Source of the DNA: Synanceia verrucosa
Lineage: Eukaryota > Chordata > Actinopteri > Perciformes > Synanceiidae
Length of the DNA: 64,000 nucleotides
NCBI GenBank assembly: GCA_029721515.1
Contig: CM056569.1
Location: forward strand, 19,438,007-19,502,006
Direction of reading: 5' to 3'
Shown: piece by piece, positions 48,890-63,926 of the stretch
Position numbering within the stretch: position 1 is the first letter of the stretch
How the letters are laid out: each line of letters opens with the position of its first letter
The notes under the pieces: model-generated
Databases searched by the model: none
Seen by the model: only the letters and a program-made list of their open reading frames with translations
What the model was told of the DNA's origin: nothing
Position numbers and translations under genes: made by a program

Positions 48890-50377
48890 ATCAAGTTCTT
48901 TTTTTTGATACTAGCAGCTCACAGGCTTTTAAGCAGCAGGAAGGGCTATCATAGTTCACAGAGCAGTAATGTTAAAGGGTGATGTCATGCTGTGAGTTTG
49001 AGCATTCAGCAGTTAGGACTAATAGCCCAGCTAGAGGCCAACTGGAGCAGCTGTCCAGTCCTAAGAATGAACGCCAAGTCACGACTGAACCTGAGGCTCG
49101 GTTTGCAGCCACAGCTGACCTCAGCCCAGCAGAATGGGTGGACATCATTCAATAAGATGCTGTCGGGCTGCAGTCAAATTGGGCGTGCGAGCCCGGCTGA
49201 TGGAGACGGAGAGGGTGAGAAAGGTGGACAGTGACTCATGCCAAACCCCAGCAGGAGGAGATTCAGGACAGGTTTGGAGAGGATGAATAATGTGTTTGCT
49301 TTCAAAGCAGTTTCATTGATGGAGCCAAATGGGAAGTGAGTCAAACTGATTGAGATGTAATGTAATAACAACAAAAGGGAAGCTGCTTTTATTATAGCCA
49401 CTTATCTTAAAAAGTGGCCACCATTTCTTTTGGAGGGGTCTCTTAATTCTGAGCCTCTCACAAATATTCAACTTTCTACATTTTACTCTCACATGCTTTC
49501 CATTATATAACCGATAGAAGAAAGTGTCTACAAGATGGCTCAATCTTATTCAATCAATGAATAGAATTATTGATTCTAACCTGGGAAATTAAAATTATTT
49601 CAGTGGTAACTTTATACTGAGATGGCCAGCATCTCAAAAGAGAAATTCACCACTGTACATCATTGTTGATGGTAAATACGGATGATTGAAGCAATAGATT
49701 CATCAAATGTCCCTATACTGACAGAGAAAGGTGCAGTTTACAGCTGAAAACATCTGTTCTTGTTCTATAGCTGACACCAGTGACATATTCGACACACAGA
49801 AACACTAATGCTACTTCAGCTTTGGCAGCTCAATGCCTCCCAATAATTGTGGTTGCCTCAGCCTCACATAAGTCTTGAAATATCGCCAGCAACACAAACA
49901 CAACAGTGACAATGCTAAAAAGAAGTCTGATGATCAGTCACATTTAAACCCTCAGGTAATCAGATTTGTTTAAAAGGCAATCTGTATAATTATTACCTGA
50001 TTATTGTTAATATCTATTACAGTCTACAGTCAGCCTTCCTGGTTGTGACTTACCTTTGGTTCTTTCACCAAATATGGTCATTTAGATAATCTGCTGTCTT
50101 GTTTGTTTACAACCTGTTTCATCACATTGACTTCTGTTACTCACCTAGTCAGACTTTGTGGCAGTGCCAAGAGCTCAGCTATAGAGCTATATTATTATTA
50201 TTATTATTGCTATTATTATTAAACTGGCCTGAAAGTCATCAACTCGTTCAAGCGATTAGCTCACGCTTCAAGATGCTTAAATGCTGAGCTTTGGAAAATT
50301 CTATTTAGTTGCTGCACTTTAAACACTAAAAGTATCTATTTCTAACAAATCTATTTAAAACCATGATTAAAATGTAA
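48890..50377. other. intron, nothing recognised apart from an ATT microsatellite
   Basis: Includes ATTATTATTATT at about 50190-50220. No exon or confident transposon. Confidence 0.4.
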
Positions 50378-50732
50378 GGCAGCACGGTGGTGTAGTGGTT
50401 AGCACTGTTGCCTCACAGCAAGAAGGTACCGGGTTTGAATCCCGGCCCGGGGCCTTTCTTTGTGGAGTTGTTCTCCTCATGTCTGTGTGGGTTCTCTCTG
50501 GTACTCCGGCTTCCTCCCACCATCCAAAAACATGCATGGAGATTAGGTTAATTGGGTAATTTAAATTGTCCGTAGGTGTGAATGTGAGGGTGAGTGGTTG
50601 TGTGTCTCTATGTGTCCTGTGATGAACTGGAGACTTGTCCAGGGTGTACCCTGTCTTTCACCATAAGACAGCTGGGATAGGCTCCAGCCCCCCCGCGACC
50701 CTATGAGAGGATAAGAGGTAGGCGATGGATGG
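50378..50732 (+). mobile_element. SINE, full length, with target duplication
   Basis: Head GGCAGCACGGTGGTGTAGTG with A-box-like TGGTGTAGTGGTTAGCAC and B-box-like GGGTTTGAATCC; tail ends GATGGATGG. It is flanked by ATTAAAAT at 50366-50373 and 50733-50740. Third member of the family at 3984 and 1839. This is a SINE head, not a functional tRNA gene, because the cloverleaf cannot be completed. Confidence 0.85.
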
Positions 50733-50740
50733 ATTAAAAT

Positions 50741-51954
50741 CTACTCCATTACAGAAAGTCAGTTTTAACCGCATTCTCTCGTTTGATTGTCTGTGTGGGG
50801 ACATTTGCCTTGTTAGAGCAGCAAAGTGTAGTGTATGATTATAAAAAGCAGTGACATCAGTACACAGGTAGAATAAGTGGAAAAATCTATGAATAAATAG
50901 CAAAGGACTACACTGTATATAGTTTTAAAAAATCGTGTTAAACTTTTTTTTTTAATCTGCTTAGAATTTCCTGCAGTTGCTTATGTCCTTCAGGAAGCAT
51001 AACGGTAAAATACGTAGTAGCAAAACAGGAAATTTAAAATTCCCTGGATGACAACAATAATTACATTTTTACAAAGATATCATTTTGATTAAAGAGCTTC
51101 CATACTGGTGGATTAACCATTACAGAAACATTAGAATATTCTGGTAATCAGTAATACTGTTAATTTAGAGCAGTGGTGGTAAACTCCTGACACTGGGTGA
51201 AAGGATAATAAATGTGTGACGCTCTGGATATTGCTCCTGCTTTGCTTGTTTATTCTGGCTAACTGTACTCTTGACATGATTGTAAATGAGGTCAGTCACT
51301 AAATGATTTCTACAGAACAAATAAAGGTTAAATAAACGAACAAATGAATTTCAGGCAACCATGAAGCTGGTGTTGTCCTTTTAAGCGTCACAGCGAGCCT
51401 TGTTAAAGTGCTAAATAATCAGCTTCAGAGCACACAGATGGTTTCATATGGATAAAAGGTGCGCAGTGTGCTTCAACACATGTTGATGTATCACTGCTGC
51501 TTTTAACTCTCTTTTTGATAAATCACTAAATCTGAGCATTCAGCAGCCTTTCATCACGACCTAGTGTGGCTCTCAGGCCTGCAGATAAGGTGACAACATC
51601 ATAGTGAAATACACAGCATGCTGATTACATATATTAATCTGAACACTGATCACAGATCATAGACAGGTACTGTGGCTGCTGTATTAACATACTGCACTGT
51701 GTATTCACCTTGAATATGACTGCTGAGTATACACACTCGCACAAACACAAGACTGGGTCTCTGCAACATGCAGTTCATATCAGATTGAACTGGGTTTATG
51801 CTCCCTCCTTTTAGTGGTGTATAATAGCTCTGATTGGATTCTGTCTAATTCTAGGGTTCTGCTTCACACTGGAGGACTACCACTATCACTGAGAAAGGCA
51901 CACACACTGCTGTTGATGTTGCAAACAAACATCCCTGGTTTGAATTTCTACATC
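50741..51954. other. intron with one short repeat copy
   Basis: Holds the reverse-orientation copy of the 6920/9545 repeat at about 51080-51230. Otherwise nothing recognised. Confidence 0.4.
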
Positions 51955-52396
51955 TAAAAAGAAGAATATCCCAGATTATAGGACAAGTTGTGTGCAATAT
52001 TATGCTCCTCATAGACAGCCCAGCATTCAACACAATCATCCTGGTGCATGAGTTCCATAACCTGGGCTTCCAGACTGGGACCAGGGTTTGTGAGATTTTC
52101 TCACAGACATCCAAACACTGTGACCATTAGCCCCAGATAGCTCCTCCACAATCACTCTCAGTAATAGGGATACCATAATGGCTCCAGTGCTGGTGCAAAC
52201 AAAAGCAACCAGACCGAAAAGCAAAGCAGATTTTGGTGCCGCTGAATTTTTAATTACCACCCCCTTAGCATTATTGCCAGAGCTGCCCGCCCTAAATGCA
52301 GAACATGCTGTGCCTAGGGCCTCATCCTCCAATAGGGGGCCACATTTTGTGTGAGGGGACACATTTTGCACAAATGCACAATGGATATCATATTTA

Positions 52397-53744
52397 CAGT
52401 CATGGTCAAAAGTTGACATGCACTTGTACAGAACATAATGTCATGGCTCTCTTGAGTTTCCAGTTATTTCTACAACTGTGATTTTTCTCTGATAGAGTGA
52501 TTGGAACAGATACTTCTTTGTCACAAAAAACATTCATGAAGTTTGGTTCTTTTATGACTTTATTATGGGTCAACTGAAAATGTGACCAAATCTGCTGGCT
52601 CAAAAATAAACACACAGCAATGCTAATATTTGGTTACATGTCCCTTGGCCATTAGGCTCTTTTGGCATCCATCCACAAGCTTCTGGTTGAATCTTTGACC
52701 ACTCCTCTTGACAGAATTGGTGCAGTTCAGTACTACATGAGAGGGGTGTGTCTGCTATATGTACTTACTATTTAAATTGAACAGCTGTTTATGCAATGTA
52801 GGGATATATATTTTTTTTATTATTTAATATATTGTGGTGATGACGGTGATGAGCTCACCACTGCGGTAGGCATCACAGCGGTAGGTTATCCCAGCCCTAG
52901 TGTCTAAACAGCTGGATTTTTGTTTGGTCTGACCACAGAACTTTCCTCCAGAAGCTCTTGTCTTTGTCCATGTGATCAGCAGCAAACTTCAGTCGAGCCT
53001 TAAGGTGCTGCTTTTGGATCAATGGCTTCCTTCTTGTATGGCAGCCTCTCAGTCCATGGTGATGCAAAACAGGCTTGACTATGGACACTGACACCTATGT
53101 TCCAGCAGCTTCTAATTCTTGGCAGATCTGCTTTTTGGTGGTTCTCTGTTGACTCTTCACCCTCCTGACCAGTTTTCTCTCGGCAGCAGGTGATAGCTTG
53201 CATTTTGTTTCTGACAGTGGCAGTGACAAAACAGTGCCATGCACTTTATACTGACAAACAGTTGTTTGCACTGTTGCTCTTGGGACCTGCAGCTGCTTTG
53301 AAATGGCTCAAAGTGACTTTCCTGACTTGTTCAAGTCAATGATTCACTTTTTCAGATCCGTGCTGAGCTCCTTTGAATTTCCCATTGTAGCATTTGTGGG
53401 TGTTTGTATCCAATGAGCCCAATTTAACTGGCCTCAGAGGAGTTACCAGCTGTAGTCACTCATGATCACTCATAAGAAGTTACGAGGCCATGCTATGAAA
53501 CTCATTTCATTGTATATTTTTGACCCAGCAGATTTGGTCACATTTTCAGTTGACCCATAATAAAGTCATCAAAGAACCAAACCTCATGAATGTTTTTTGT
53601 GACAAAGAAGTATCTGTTCCAATCACTCTATCAGAGAAAAATCAGAGTTGTAGAAATAACTGGAAACTCAAGAGAGCCATGATATTCTTTATTATATTAT
53701 GTTATTGTTCTTTACAAGTGTATGTCAACTTTTGACCATGACTG
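52397..53744 (-). pseudogene. Tc1-like element with ITRs of about 210 bp (dead)
   Basis: Long inverted ends run from CAGTCATGGTCAAAAGTTGA through CAGCAGATTTGGTCACATTT in mirror image, with TA on each side. The minus-strand remnant transposase contains KARLKFAADHMDKDKSFWRK and VLWSDQTKIQLF, covering the first DDE Asp; the second catalytic part is gone. An unrelated insertion of about 160 bp lies at 52745-52905. Confidence 0.85.
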
Positions 53745-54004
53745 TATATGCACTACCATGAGGCCGCACGTACAGCACATGCAGAAACTAGATGGTCCAG
53801 GAGATCATGAACCTTCTAGAGCTGCCACCACAAACAGCTGCTCTGGAGATGTTGTCTTTATCCATGAAAAATCATTTGTAGGACCTGGATCCAAATCTCT
53901 CCCTGTTACTGTTGCCTCTGCCGAGCAAATCTTTTCAAAACTGGAAAAGCACTCAGAGAGTGCAGATCTTGGCCAAGGTGGCGGCGGCAGCGACTTTTTA
54001 TTTA

Positions 54005-54290
54005 AAGTTACCCCCACCGCCAAGAAGATTAAGTCTTTGTCAGCGTTTATCTGTCTGTCTATTTGATTGTGGTCAAAATAACTTGAAAAGCTGTGAATGG
54101 ATTTTGACGAAATTTTCAGGATAGGCCGGAAGTGGCCAAACTTAAAACTGATTAATTTTTGGTAGTGCCATTGAATCGGATCCGATGACCACCAAAAATT
54201 TATCAGTTCAGAACTTTTCAAGTTATTTTGAACGCAGACAAACAGATAACCGCTGGCAAAAACATAACCTCCTTGGCAGGGGTAATTAAA
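54005..54290. mobile_element. palindromic MITE inside hAT remnant
   Basis: The left arm (TCAAAATAACTTGAAAAGCT near 54074) and the right arm (CTTTTCAAGTTATTTTGAAC near 54215) are inverted. The ends carry ACCGCCAAGAAG and CCTTGGCAGG. It has no coding capacity. Confidence 0.55.
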
Positions 54291-54935
54291 GCTCATCAAG
54301 CCATACTTCTGCTCATCAGTGGCACAAGATCCTTCAGTGGCTTGGCTATCTTAAGCAGTTCCGAAAAGGCACAGCATGACCATATTAATGACTTTGCATC
54401 CAGAAAATGCACATATATTCATCTGTAAAAGGCATATGTGCATGTTCAGTTAATATTTGGTTATTTATTTATTAGTTGACTCATAGTCAATGGCACCATT
54501 TCAAAAGTACTGGTTTGGCACCGGTATCGAATAAACCCTCACCGATACCCTTCCCTACTCAGCACTGGCTCCACTCAGGACTGTGTGCTGAGCCTCCTCG
54601 TCTATGCTCTGTACACTGTCTGAACTCCATTCCATCCCATACAATCATCAAATCTGCAGACACACCACCTGACACACCTCTGTGGTTGCTCTTGGAAATG
54701 GAGGAGATGAATAGAGACAAACAACAACCTTGCACTGAACATTAGCCAGACCAAAGACATTAGAGGGTTCCTACCTTTAAGTTCCTGGGGACCATCATCT
54801 CCCAGGACCTCTCCTGGACTACCAACTCCACAGTGGTAGTCCAGAAGGCCCAGCAGGGACTGCACTTTTTAAGTGTGCTCCAGAAAAACAAGCTGAATCA
54901 GAATTTACTGCTCCATTGTTAAAAGTGTATTTTCA

Positions 54936-58015
<3,080 letters not shown>

Positions 58016-58312
58016 TCAATCCTCAAATTGTGTGTTGCCATGGTCACTAACTGACATTTGGTGTGACAGACCCAGAAAAAAACCACAGGTTTGAAATGGT
58101 CTGTTACTGTGACAACACGGCCGATTCTCATCCGAGTGTCAAAGCAGAAGTGGCGTTAGCCCCTGGCCACCTGGAGGCTGGACCCTGAGAGGTGAGAGGG
58201 AGGCAGGAAGCTGAAGGAGGCTGTGCTGCTGAGGAGTTCCTTTATTCAGACACTTTGAGGCCATTAATGTCATCCCCTCCATGCCACTGAGCTTTCACAT
58301 TGTTGTTCCTTA

Positions 58313-58399
58313 CAGTGTTGGGAGGGTTATTTAGTAACTAGCATTATACTGTAATTAGATTCAAAGTAATGTAACACTTTACTGCTGATAGCAATCATA
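58313..58399. mobile_element. hAT-type left end interrupted by Tc1
   Basis: CAGTGTTGGGAGGGTTATTT resembles the terminus at 12491. The sequence continues after the Tc1 (58400-58944) and reaches the same 51-bp minisatellite at 59239. The right end was not found. Confidence 0.5.
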
Positions 58400-58944
58400 C
58401 ACTGCCTGGCCAAAAAAAAAAGTCGCCACCTGGATTTGACTAAGCAAATAGGTATGATTTCCTACTGGATAATTACTGCAGGTTCAGCAACAGTATGTGC
58501 TCAAAGAATGAGGTCAGCTCACTACCTGAATATACTGAATGACCAGGTTATTCCATCAATGGATGCTTTTCTTCCCTGATGGCACGGGCATATTCCAAGA
58601 TGACAATGTCAAGATTCATCGGGTTCAAATAGTGAAAGAGTGGTTCAGGGAGCATGACGCATCATTTTCACCACAGAGTCCAGACCTTAACCCCACTGAG
58701 AATCTCTGGGATGTGCTGGAGAAGGCTTTGTGCAGCGGTCAGACTCTACCATCATCAATGCAAGGTCTTGGTGAAAAATTAATTAAATTAACACTGGATG
58801 GAAATAAATCTTGTGACATTGCACAAGTTTATCGAAACAATGCCACAGCGAATGTGTGCCCTAATCAAAGCTAAAGGCGGTCCAACGTAATTTTAGTGTG
58901 TGACCGTTTTTTTGGGTTGCGACTTTTTTTTTGGCCAAGCAGTG
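58400..58944 (+). pseudogene. internally deleted Tc1-like element
   Basis: Ends CACTGCCTGGCCAAAAAAAA and TTTGGCCAAGCAGTG, TA on both sides. Only the C-terminal transposase remains: GIFQDDNVKIHRVQIVKEW, HDASFSPQSPDLNPTENLWD. Second Asp and Glu are present; the N-terminal two thirds are deleted. Confidence 0.85.
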
Positions 58945-59238
58945 TATTACATTAAAATGCATGTTACTTTACATCCTTCAACTATTTGTATAGGAGGACA
59001 GGTTTGATCAACTTTCATCATGACTTTGACTTTAGAGCTGGAGCTCATGAACACAGATGGAGGAGCTGGTTAAGACGTCTTTAGAGGGTGGAAATATGAA
59101 CATTACTGAGGATTTATTGATCTAAAGGAACCAGAATGATACAGTAAAGAAGTGAGAAGCCTTTTACTGTGAAGGGCTGTTTGGACTGATGTTCACCACT
59201 TCCTGACAGCTTTGTGATATTAAAGAGCAGAAAAAGTG

Positions 59239-59646
59239 ATCTGCTGTCTGTCCTCCTTTTATTACAATAAGGAGCTTTACTTTGAAATGATCTGCTGTCT
59301 GTCCTCCTTTTATTACAATAAGGAGCTTCACTTTGAAATTATCTGCTCTCTGTCCTCCTTTTATTACAATAAGTAGCTTTACTTTAAAATTATCTGCTGT
59401 CTGTCCTCCTTTTATTACAATAAGGAACTTTACTCTGAAATTATCTGCCGTCTGTCCTCCTTTTATTACAATAAGGAGCTTTACTTTGAAATTATCTGCC
59501 GTCTGTCCTCCTTTTATTACAATAAGGAACTTTACTTTGAAATTATCTGCCGTCTGTCCTCCTTTTCTTACAATAAGGAGCTTTACTTTGAAATTATCTG
59601 CCGTCTGTCCTCCTTTTATTACAATAAGGAGCTTTACTTTGAAATT
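59239..59646. repeat. 51-bp minisatellite, 8 copies
   Basis: Exactly eight 51-bp units of the same sequence as 12516-12719 (ATCTGCCGTCTGTCCTCCTT ... TTTGAAATT). The period keeps frames open on both strands, hence false 17-residue repeat proteins. Confidence 0.92.
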
Positions 59647-59651
59647 ATCTG

Positions 59652-60156
59652 TCAGTTGAGTTATCATGCATCTCAGGTTTCCTCTTTGTCATTTAAGGCA
59701 CATTACTTAAACAAATAAAAGGCTCAATTATTGATTTTGTTTCCATAATTGACTCGCAACTTCGAAACCAAACTAATTACAACTTATTAATACAAAATTT
59801 CGTCCTTTTGTTTTTCCTGCTCCTGCTCCTCCTTCTCCTCCTCCTCCTCGTCCTCCTCAGATGGCAGCCTCTCTGTGGCTGTGTCAGAGCATGGTTTAGG
59901 ACAGATGCTACATGCACTTTGTGCCCTGGCATACAGGAGGGACAGGCCATGATCAGATCTACCACCTCCTCTCCAGTCTGCCCACTCCTGTGGTGGTGTG
60001 CGAGGGTGACTGGTGGAGGAAGGGGTGGGGTTTTGGAGGAGGCGGCGCTCGGTGAAAGGTTAATTGTACGATTGATCAGGCAGTGGAGGAGCGATGCAAG
60101 GTGCCGCAAATGGGCAGACCTTTGTCTTTTAGCTTTAACTTTCATCACTTACTAAC
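59652..60156. other. intron between last minisatellite unit and exon version A
   Basis: Contains a CTC/CCT pyrimidine-rich stretch at about 59816-59858. No other feature is supported. Confidence 0.4.
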
Positions 60157-60229
60157 CTTGAGGTCCCTGTGCACTATGCCATTTACATGGCAGTGATTTA
60201 CACTTTCTAGAATCTGCTGTATGCAGTGA
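60157..60229 (-). CDS. camk2d: camk2d catalytic-loop exon, version A (delta-like)
   Basis: This is a 73-nt exon: the last base of a split Ser codon followed by 24 codons, [17 protein letters not shown] then IVHRDLK. It carries the protein kinase HRD catalytic-loop motif (mammalian D135/D136 region). The acceptor reads CTCTTCCACAG and the donor AAG|GTTAGT. The ESVNHCH..NGIVHRDLK version is the one I associate with the mammalian delta paralogue. It is the 5'-most exon seen in the window. A second exon of the same length and phase lies 2.3 kb downstream at 57779-57851, so the two are probably alternative. Confidence 0.93.
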
Positions 60230-60364
60230 CTGTGGAAGAGAGAGACACCAGGCCAGAAGCAAAAAGGAGAGGAAGAGGGAGAACAGGTAAATGTCAGAAA
60301 ACCAAGGAACAAGAACAGGCTGACAGAACACACCAGAACACACACATGGAGTAATGACACCTGG

Positions 60365-61440
60365 TTAAAGGAACAGTTGAACACTCTTCAGTCTGTTAAT
60401 AGTGGGATGACAAGGTTGATGTTCATCCCATGTCTGTGTGTTACATACAGAGCTGGATGGAGTTAACCTAGCTTAGCATAAAGACTGGAAGCAGGGGGAA
60501 ATGCTAACATGGCGATTTGGGCACAGATACTGTTTGTTATTAAAACAGTTTGTTAGGGCTGGGTATCGTTCAAAATTTTTTGATACCATATCAATTTCGG
60601 AACCTTTCGATACTAGTTCAAGAATGACATTTTTTTCAACAGCGAATGTCTGAAAACTGATTTTAACGCAAGTTTTTTACTGTAATATGGGCTTTATCAT
60701 GGCAGACATACTAGTCAATGGTCTGATGATGATCAACAGACACAGGCTGCTACCAGTTCCTCTTTAGGACCCTGGGGAGTGAGTGTTTGCCTGATGGCGT
60801 GTTCACTGGAAGTCAGAACTTGGAGCTCAGATCATCGAAACCTCAAAGTTTAGCGCTCCCAGCTCTTTCAGCCTTACAGACGAACAACAAAACATGTAGC
60901 TACTGTTTACATCAGTAGCAGATAGCATGAATTCTATGTCTGGTTGATGAGATTAATCTGATTTAAACTCTGACTTGGAGCTTGGTAATTCTGACATTTG
61001 TGTGCAAATTGAACACACCATGAGTTGAAAACAGACAAATGCCAGGCTGCTGCAATGACATTAATGCTCTGTTTTACCGGCAATGTTTGTCTCCTTATGC
61101 TGGGGAAGTGGGGGGGACACAAGACAGATCAGTGTCACTATGAATCTGAAGGGGACATATCTCCCCCGTCCATAGAGACAACTGAGAGCATGGATGATTA
61201 ATTTTTTGATACCTGATAGGATCTGAGCTTTTCGGTTGGTGCTACAAATCAAAATTCAGTATTCAGTACCCAGCCCTACATTCATCTATCCAGCTATAAC
61301 GCTGGTTGATACAGTCAATAAACACATCTTATCTCACCAAACCTGGCAACTTCACAGTGAAAAGATTTTTGAGACTCTGTACCAGTTTTTTGAACTACAT
61401 CCAATCTTCAAATCTTTATGCTAAGCTAACCATATCAGTA
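60365..61440. mobile_element. MITE split by a hAT-like copy (60554-61278)
   Basis: Outer ends AAAGGAACAGTTGAACA and TTATGCTAAGCTAACC, with CTTAGCATAAAGACTGGAAG at 60472, fit a common fish MITE. The inner element TAGGGCTGGGTATCG ... AGTACCCAGCCCTA is the relative of 47429-48767 that lacks the internal 874-bp insertion. Confidence 0.65.
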
Positions 61441-61575
61441 CTTAACACACAGACATGAGATCAACATTGTTCTGCTTGGAAGGAAAGCACATTGTTGAAC
61501 TGTTTCTTGAAGCAATCAAAGCAATCGATATGTAGAAAAAAAAGGACACATGCAGTTTTCTCTATATCTATAAAG

Positions 61576-61600
61576 ATCTTTCATCATCATCATCATCATC
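61576..61600. repeat. CAT microsatellite
   Basis: Short tandem TCA units. Confidence 0.8.
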
Positions 61601-61905
61601 TTGGATTTGATTTTAATCAGTAAAACCCACTGCAAAACAGGTTCCAGACCCTTTACTTGTATACCTCTTTGTTTGAGTACATGAATAAAATCACGGTGCT
61701 ACAAGTGAAAGTTAAACTTCAATGCAGCCAATTCAAATACTAAAAATATATATGAAAAAAATCATTATAAAGAAATCCTCAATGAACCTTAAATGCAAAT
61801 GCTGTGGGATGAATTTGCATTACTGTACAAAAACCATCAGAGAGGGTCAGACAGGTTCTTTTTTAAGTGGATATTTAACAACTGGTCAGAAGGTGAACAA
61901 GTATG

Positions 61906-63150
61906 CTACATTGCCAAAAGTATGCGCTCACCCATCCAAATAATCAGAATCAGGTGTTCCAATCACTTCCATGACCACAGGTGTATAAAATCAAGCACCT
62001 AGGCATGCAGACTGCTTTTACAAACATTTGTGAAAGAATGGGTCACTCTCAGGAGCTCAGTGAATTCCAGCGTGGAACTGTGATAGGATGCCACCTGTGC
62101 AACAAATCCAGTTGTGAAATTTCCTCACTCCTAAATATTCCACAGTCAACTGTCAGCTGTATTATAAGAAAGTGGAAGTGTTTGGCAACGACAGCAACTC
62201 AGCCACGAAGTGGTAGACCACATAAACTGATGGAGCGGGGTCAGTGGATGCTGAGGTTCATAGTGTGAAGAGGTCACCAACTTTCTGCAGAGTCAATCAC
62301 TACAGACCTCCAAACTTCATGTGGCCTTCAGATCAGCTCAAGAACAGTGCACAGAGAGCTTCATGGAATGGGTTTCCATGACCGAGCAGCTGCATCCAAG
62401 CCATACATCACCAAGTGCAATGCAAAGCGTCGGATGCAGTGGTGTAAAGCACGCTGCCACTGGACTCTAGAGCAGTGGAGACGTGTTCTCTGGAGTGACG
62501 AATCACGCTTCTCCATCTGGCAATCTGATGGATGAGTCTGGGTTTGGCGGTTGCCAGGAGAACGATACTTGTTGGACTGCATTGTGCCAAGTGTAAAGTT
62601 TGGTGGAGGGGGGATTATGGTGTGGGGTTGTTTTTCAGGAGCTGGGCTTGGCCCCTTAGTTCCAGTGAAAGGAACTCTGAATGCTTCAGCATACCATGAC
62701 ATTTTGGACAATTCCATGCTCCCAACTTTGAGGAACAGTTTGGAGCTGGCCCCTTCCTCTTCCAACATGACTGTGCACCAGTGCACAAAGCAAGGTCCAT
62801 AAAGACATGGATGACAGAGTCTGGTGTGGATGAACTTGACTGGCCTGCACTGAGTCCTGACCTCAACTTGATAGAACACCTTTGGGATGAATTAGAGCAG
62901 AGACTGAGAGCCAGGCCTTCTCATCCAACATCAGTGTGTGACCTCACAAATACACTTCTGGAAGAATGGTCAAAAGTTCCCATAAACACACTCCTAAACC
63001 TTGTGGACAGCCTTCCCAGAAGAGTTGAAGCTGTTATAGCTGCAATGGGTGGACCGACGTCATATTGAACCCTATGGATTAGGAATAGGATGTCACTTAA
63101 GTTCATATGTGAGTCAAGGCAGGTGAGCGAATACTTTTGTCAATATAGTG
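61906..63150 (+). pseudogene. Tc1-like transposon, family X copy 2 (dead)
   Basis: Same family as 21046-22239. Contains ERMGHSQELSEFQRGTVIG, WRRVLWSDESRFSIWQSDG (first Asp, missing from copy 1), GGGIMVWGCFSGAG and ALSPDLNLIEHLWDELEQRL. In-frame stops follow WMLRFIV and SDG, and a frameshift near 62730-62740 separates the DDE halves. The right end has TA at 63151-63152. Confidence 0.9.
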
Positions 63151-63573
63151 TAGATCATAATGAGAAGAAATGTGACAGCAGAGGTTTGGGCTATAAAAGG
63201 AATATCAAAGGCAGCACACAACAGGAAACACATATGCACTGCAGTACATAATGAGAAGGGCTTGTATTTCTATGTGTATATTAAATTTAACATGCATGCT
63301 GGTAACGTCACATCATGAGGTTGCATGTATATCATGTAGTTCGGGAGTGTGTAGGGATATAATAGTACCAGTACCAAACTGTCGAGGTGCAGGTGCTTAC
63401 GGTACAGCGGCATGCTAATGTTCAGGCTAGTTTTGATTGTGGAACTTCAAACTTCAAGTCAGATAGTTTAGCTGCACATTCTGAGTGGCAGCGAGAAACA
63501 GCCTCATGGTATGTAAATAGACATGTTGCTTATTGCTGTGTCTCGTTCTGAATTACTAGTTAGGGGTTGTTGA

Positions 63574-63926
63574 TGGGGTGTCCCGATCCGATATTGATAT
63601 CAGATATCGGTCCGATATCAGTAAAAAACAAGTAATGGATGCTATGCCTGCCTCCATCTAAAATCTCTGATATCATCCCTGTGATAGCATCAGTCCATTC
63701 CAGGCTCTGGCTGTGATGTGGACTCTGTGGCATCAATTGATGTTTCCATGTTTGAGTAATATCACTTCATCAAGTCTTTCCTAACACTCTATACTACAAA
63801 ATAATTCATAAAAGTCTGTATGATTCATGCTGATATTGTACCAGATTGATATCGTTATTGGCCAATACTCAAGGCTGCAATATCGGGATCATATCAGAAG
63901 TGAAAAAGTTGTATTGGGACACCCCT
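63574..63926. mobile_element. hAT-like MITE (GGGGTGTCCCGAT ends)
   Basis: Inverted ends GGGGTGTCCCGATCC and GTATTGGGACACCCC with GATATC-rich palindromes just inside. About 353 bp, no coding part. The superfamily is inferred from end sequence. Confidence 0.6.

Larger units (their letters stand above)
52140..54430 (+). pseudogene. hAT transposase remnant inside the LINE
   Basis: The C-terminal hAT dimerisation motifs are visible: LPVTVASAEQIFSKLEKH (about 53900-53955) and, after an insertion, GLAILSSSEKAQHDHINDFA (about 54345-54405). Frames are broken. It is interrupted by the Tc1 at 52397-53744 and by a palindromic MITE at about 54005-54290. Confidence 0.65.
51955..54935 (+). pseudogene. L2-like LINE RT, broken open by hAT and Tc1 insertions
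   Basis: The left part (51955-52130) encodes LLIDSPAFNTIILVHEF, an RT A-motif relative (usual DFSSAFNTI). The right part (54545-54935) continues with STGSTQDCVLS-like, then FKFLGTIISQDLSWTTNST and VQKAQQGLHFLSVLQKNKLN. The catalytic FADD equivalent reads KSADTP. The middle is replaced by hAT and Tc1 material. It is non-functional. Confidence 0.7.

Noticed and set aside
50378..50450. tRNA gene
   Set aside because: A- and B-box-like motifs are present but they are the head of a SINE with target duplications and two further copies; a full cloverleaf and anticodon arm are not evident.
59164..59667. 167-aa and 108-aa repeat proteins on both strands
   Set aside because: They are translations of the 51-bp minisatellite (17-codon period).
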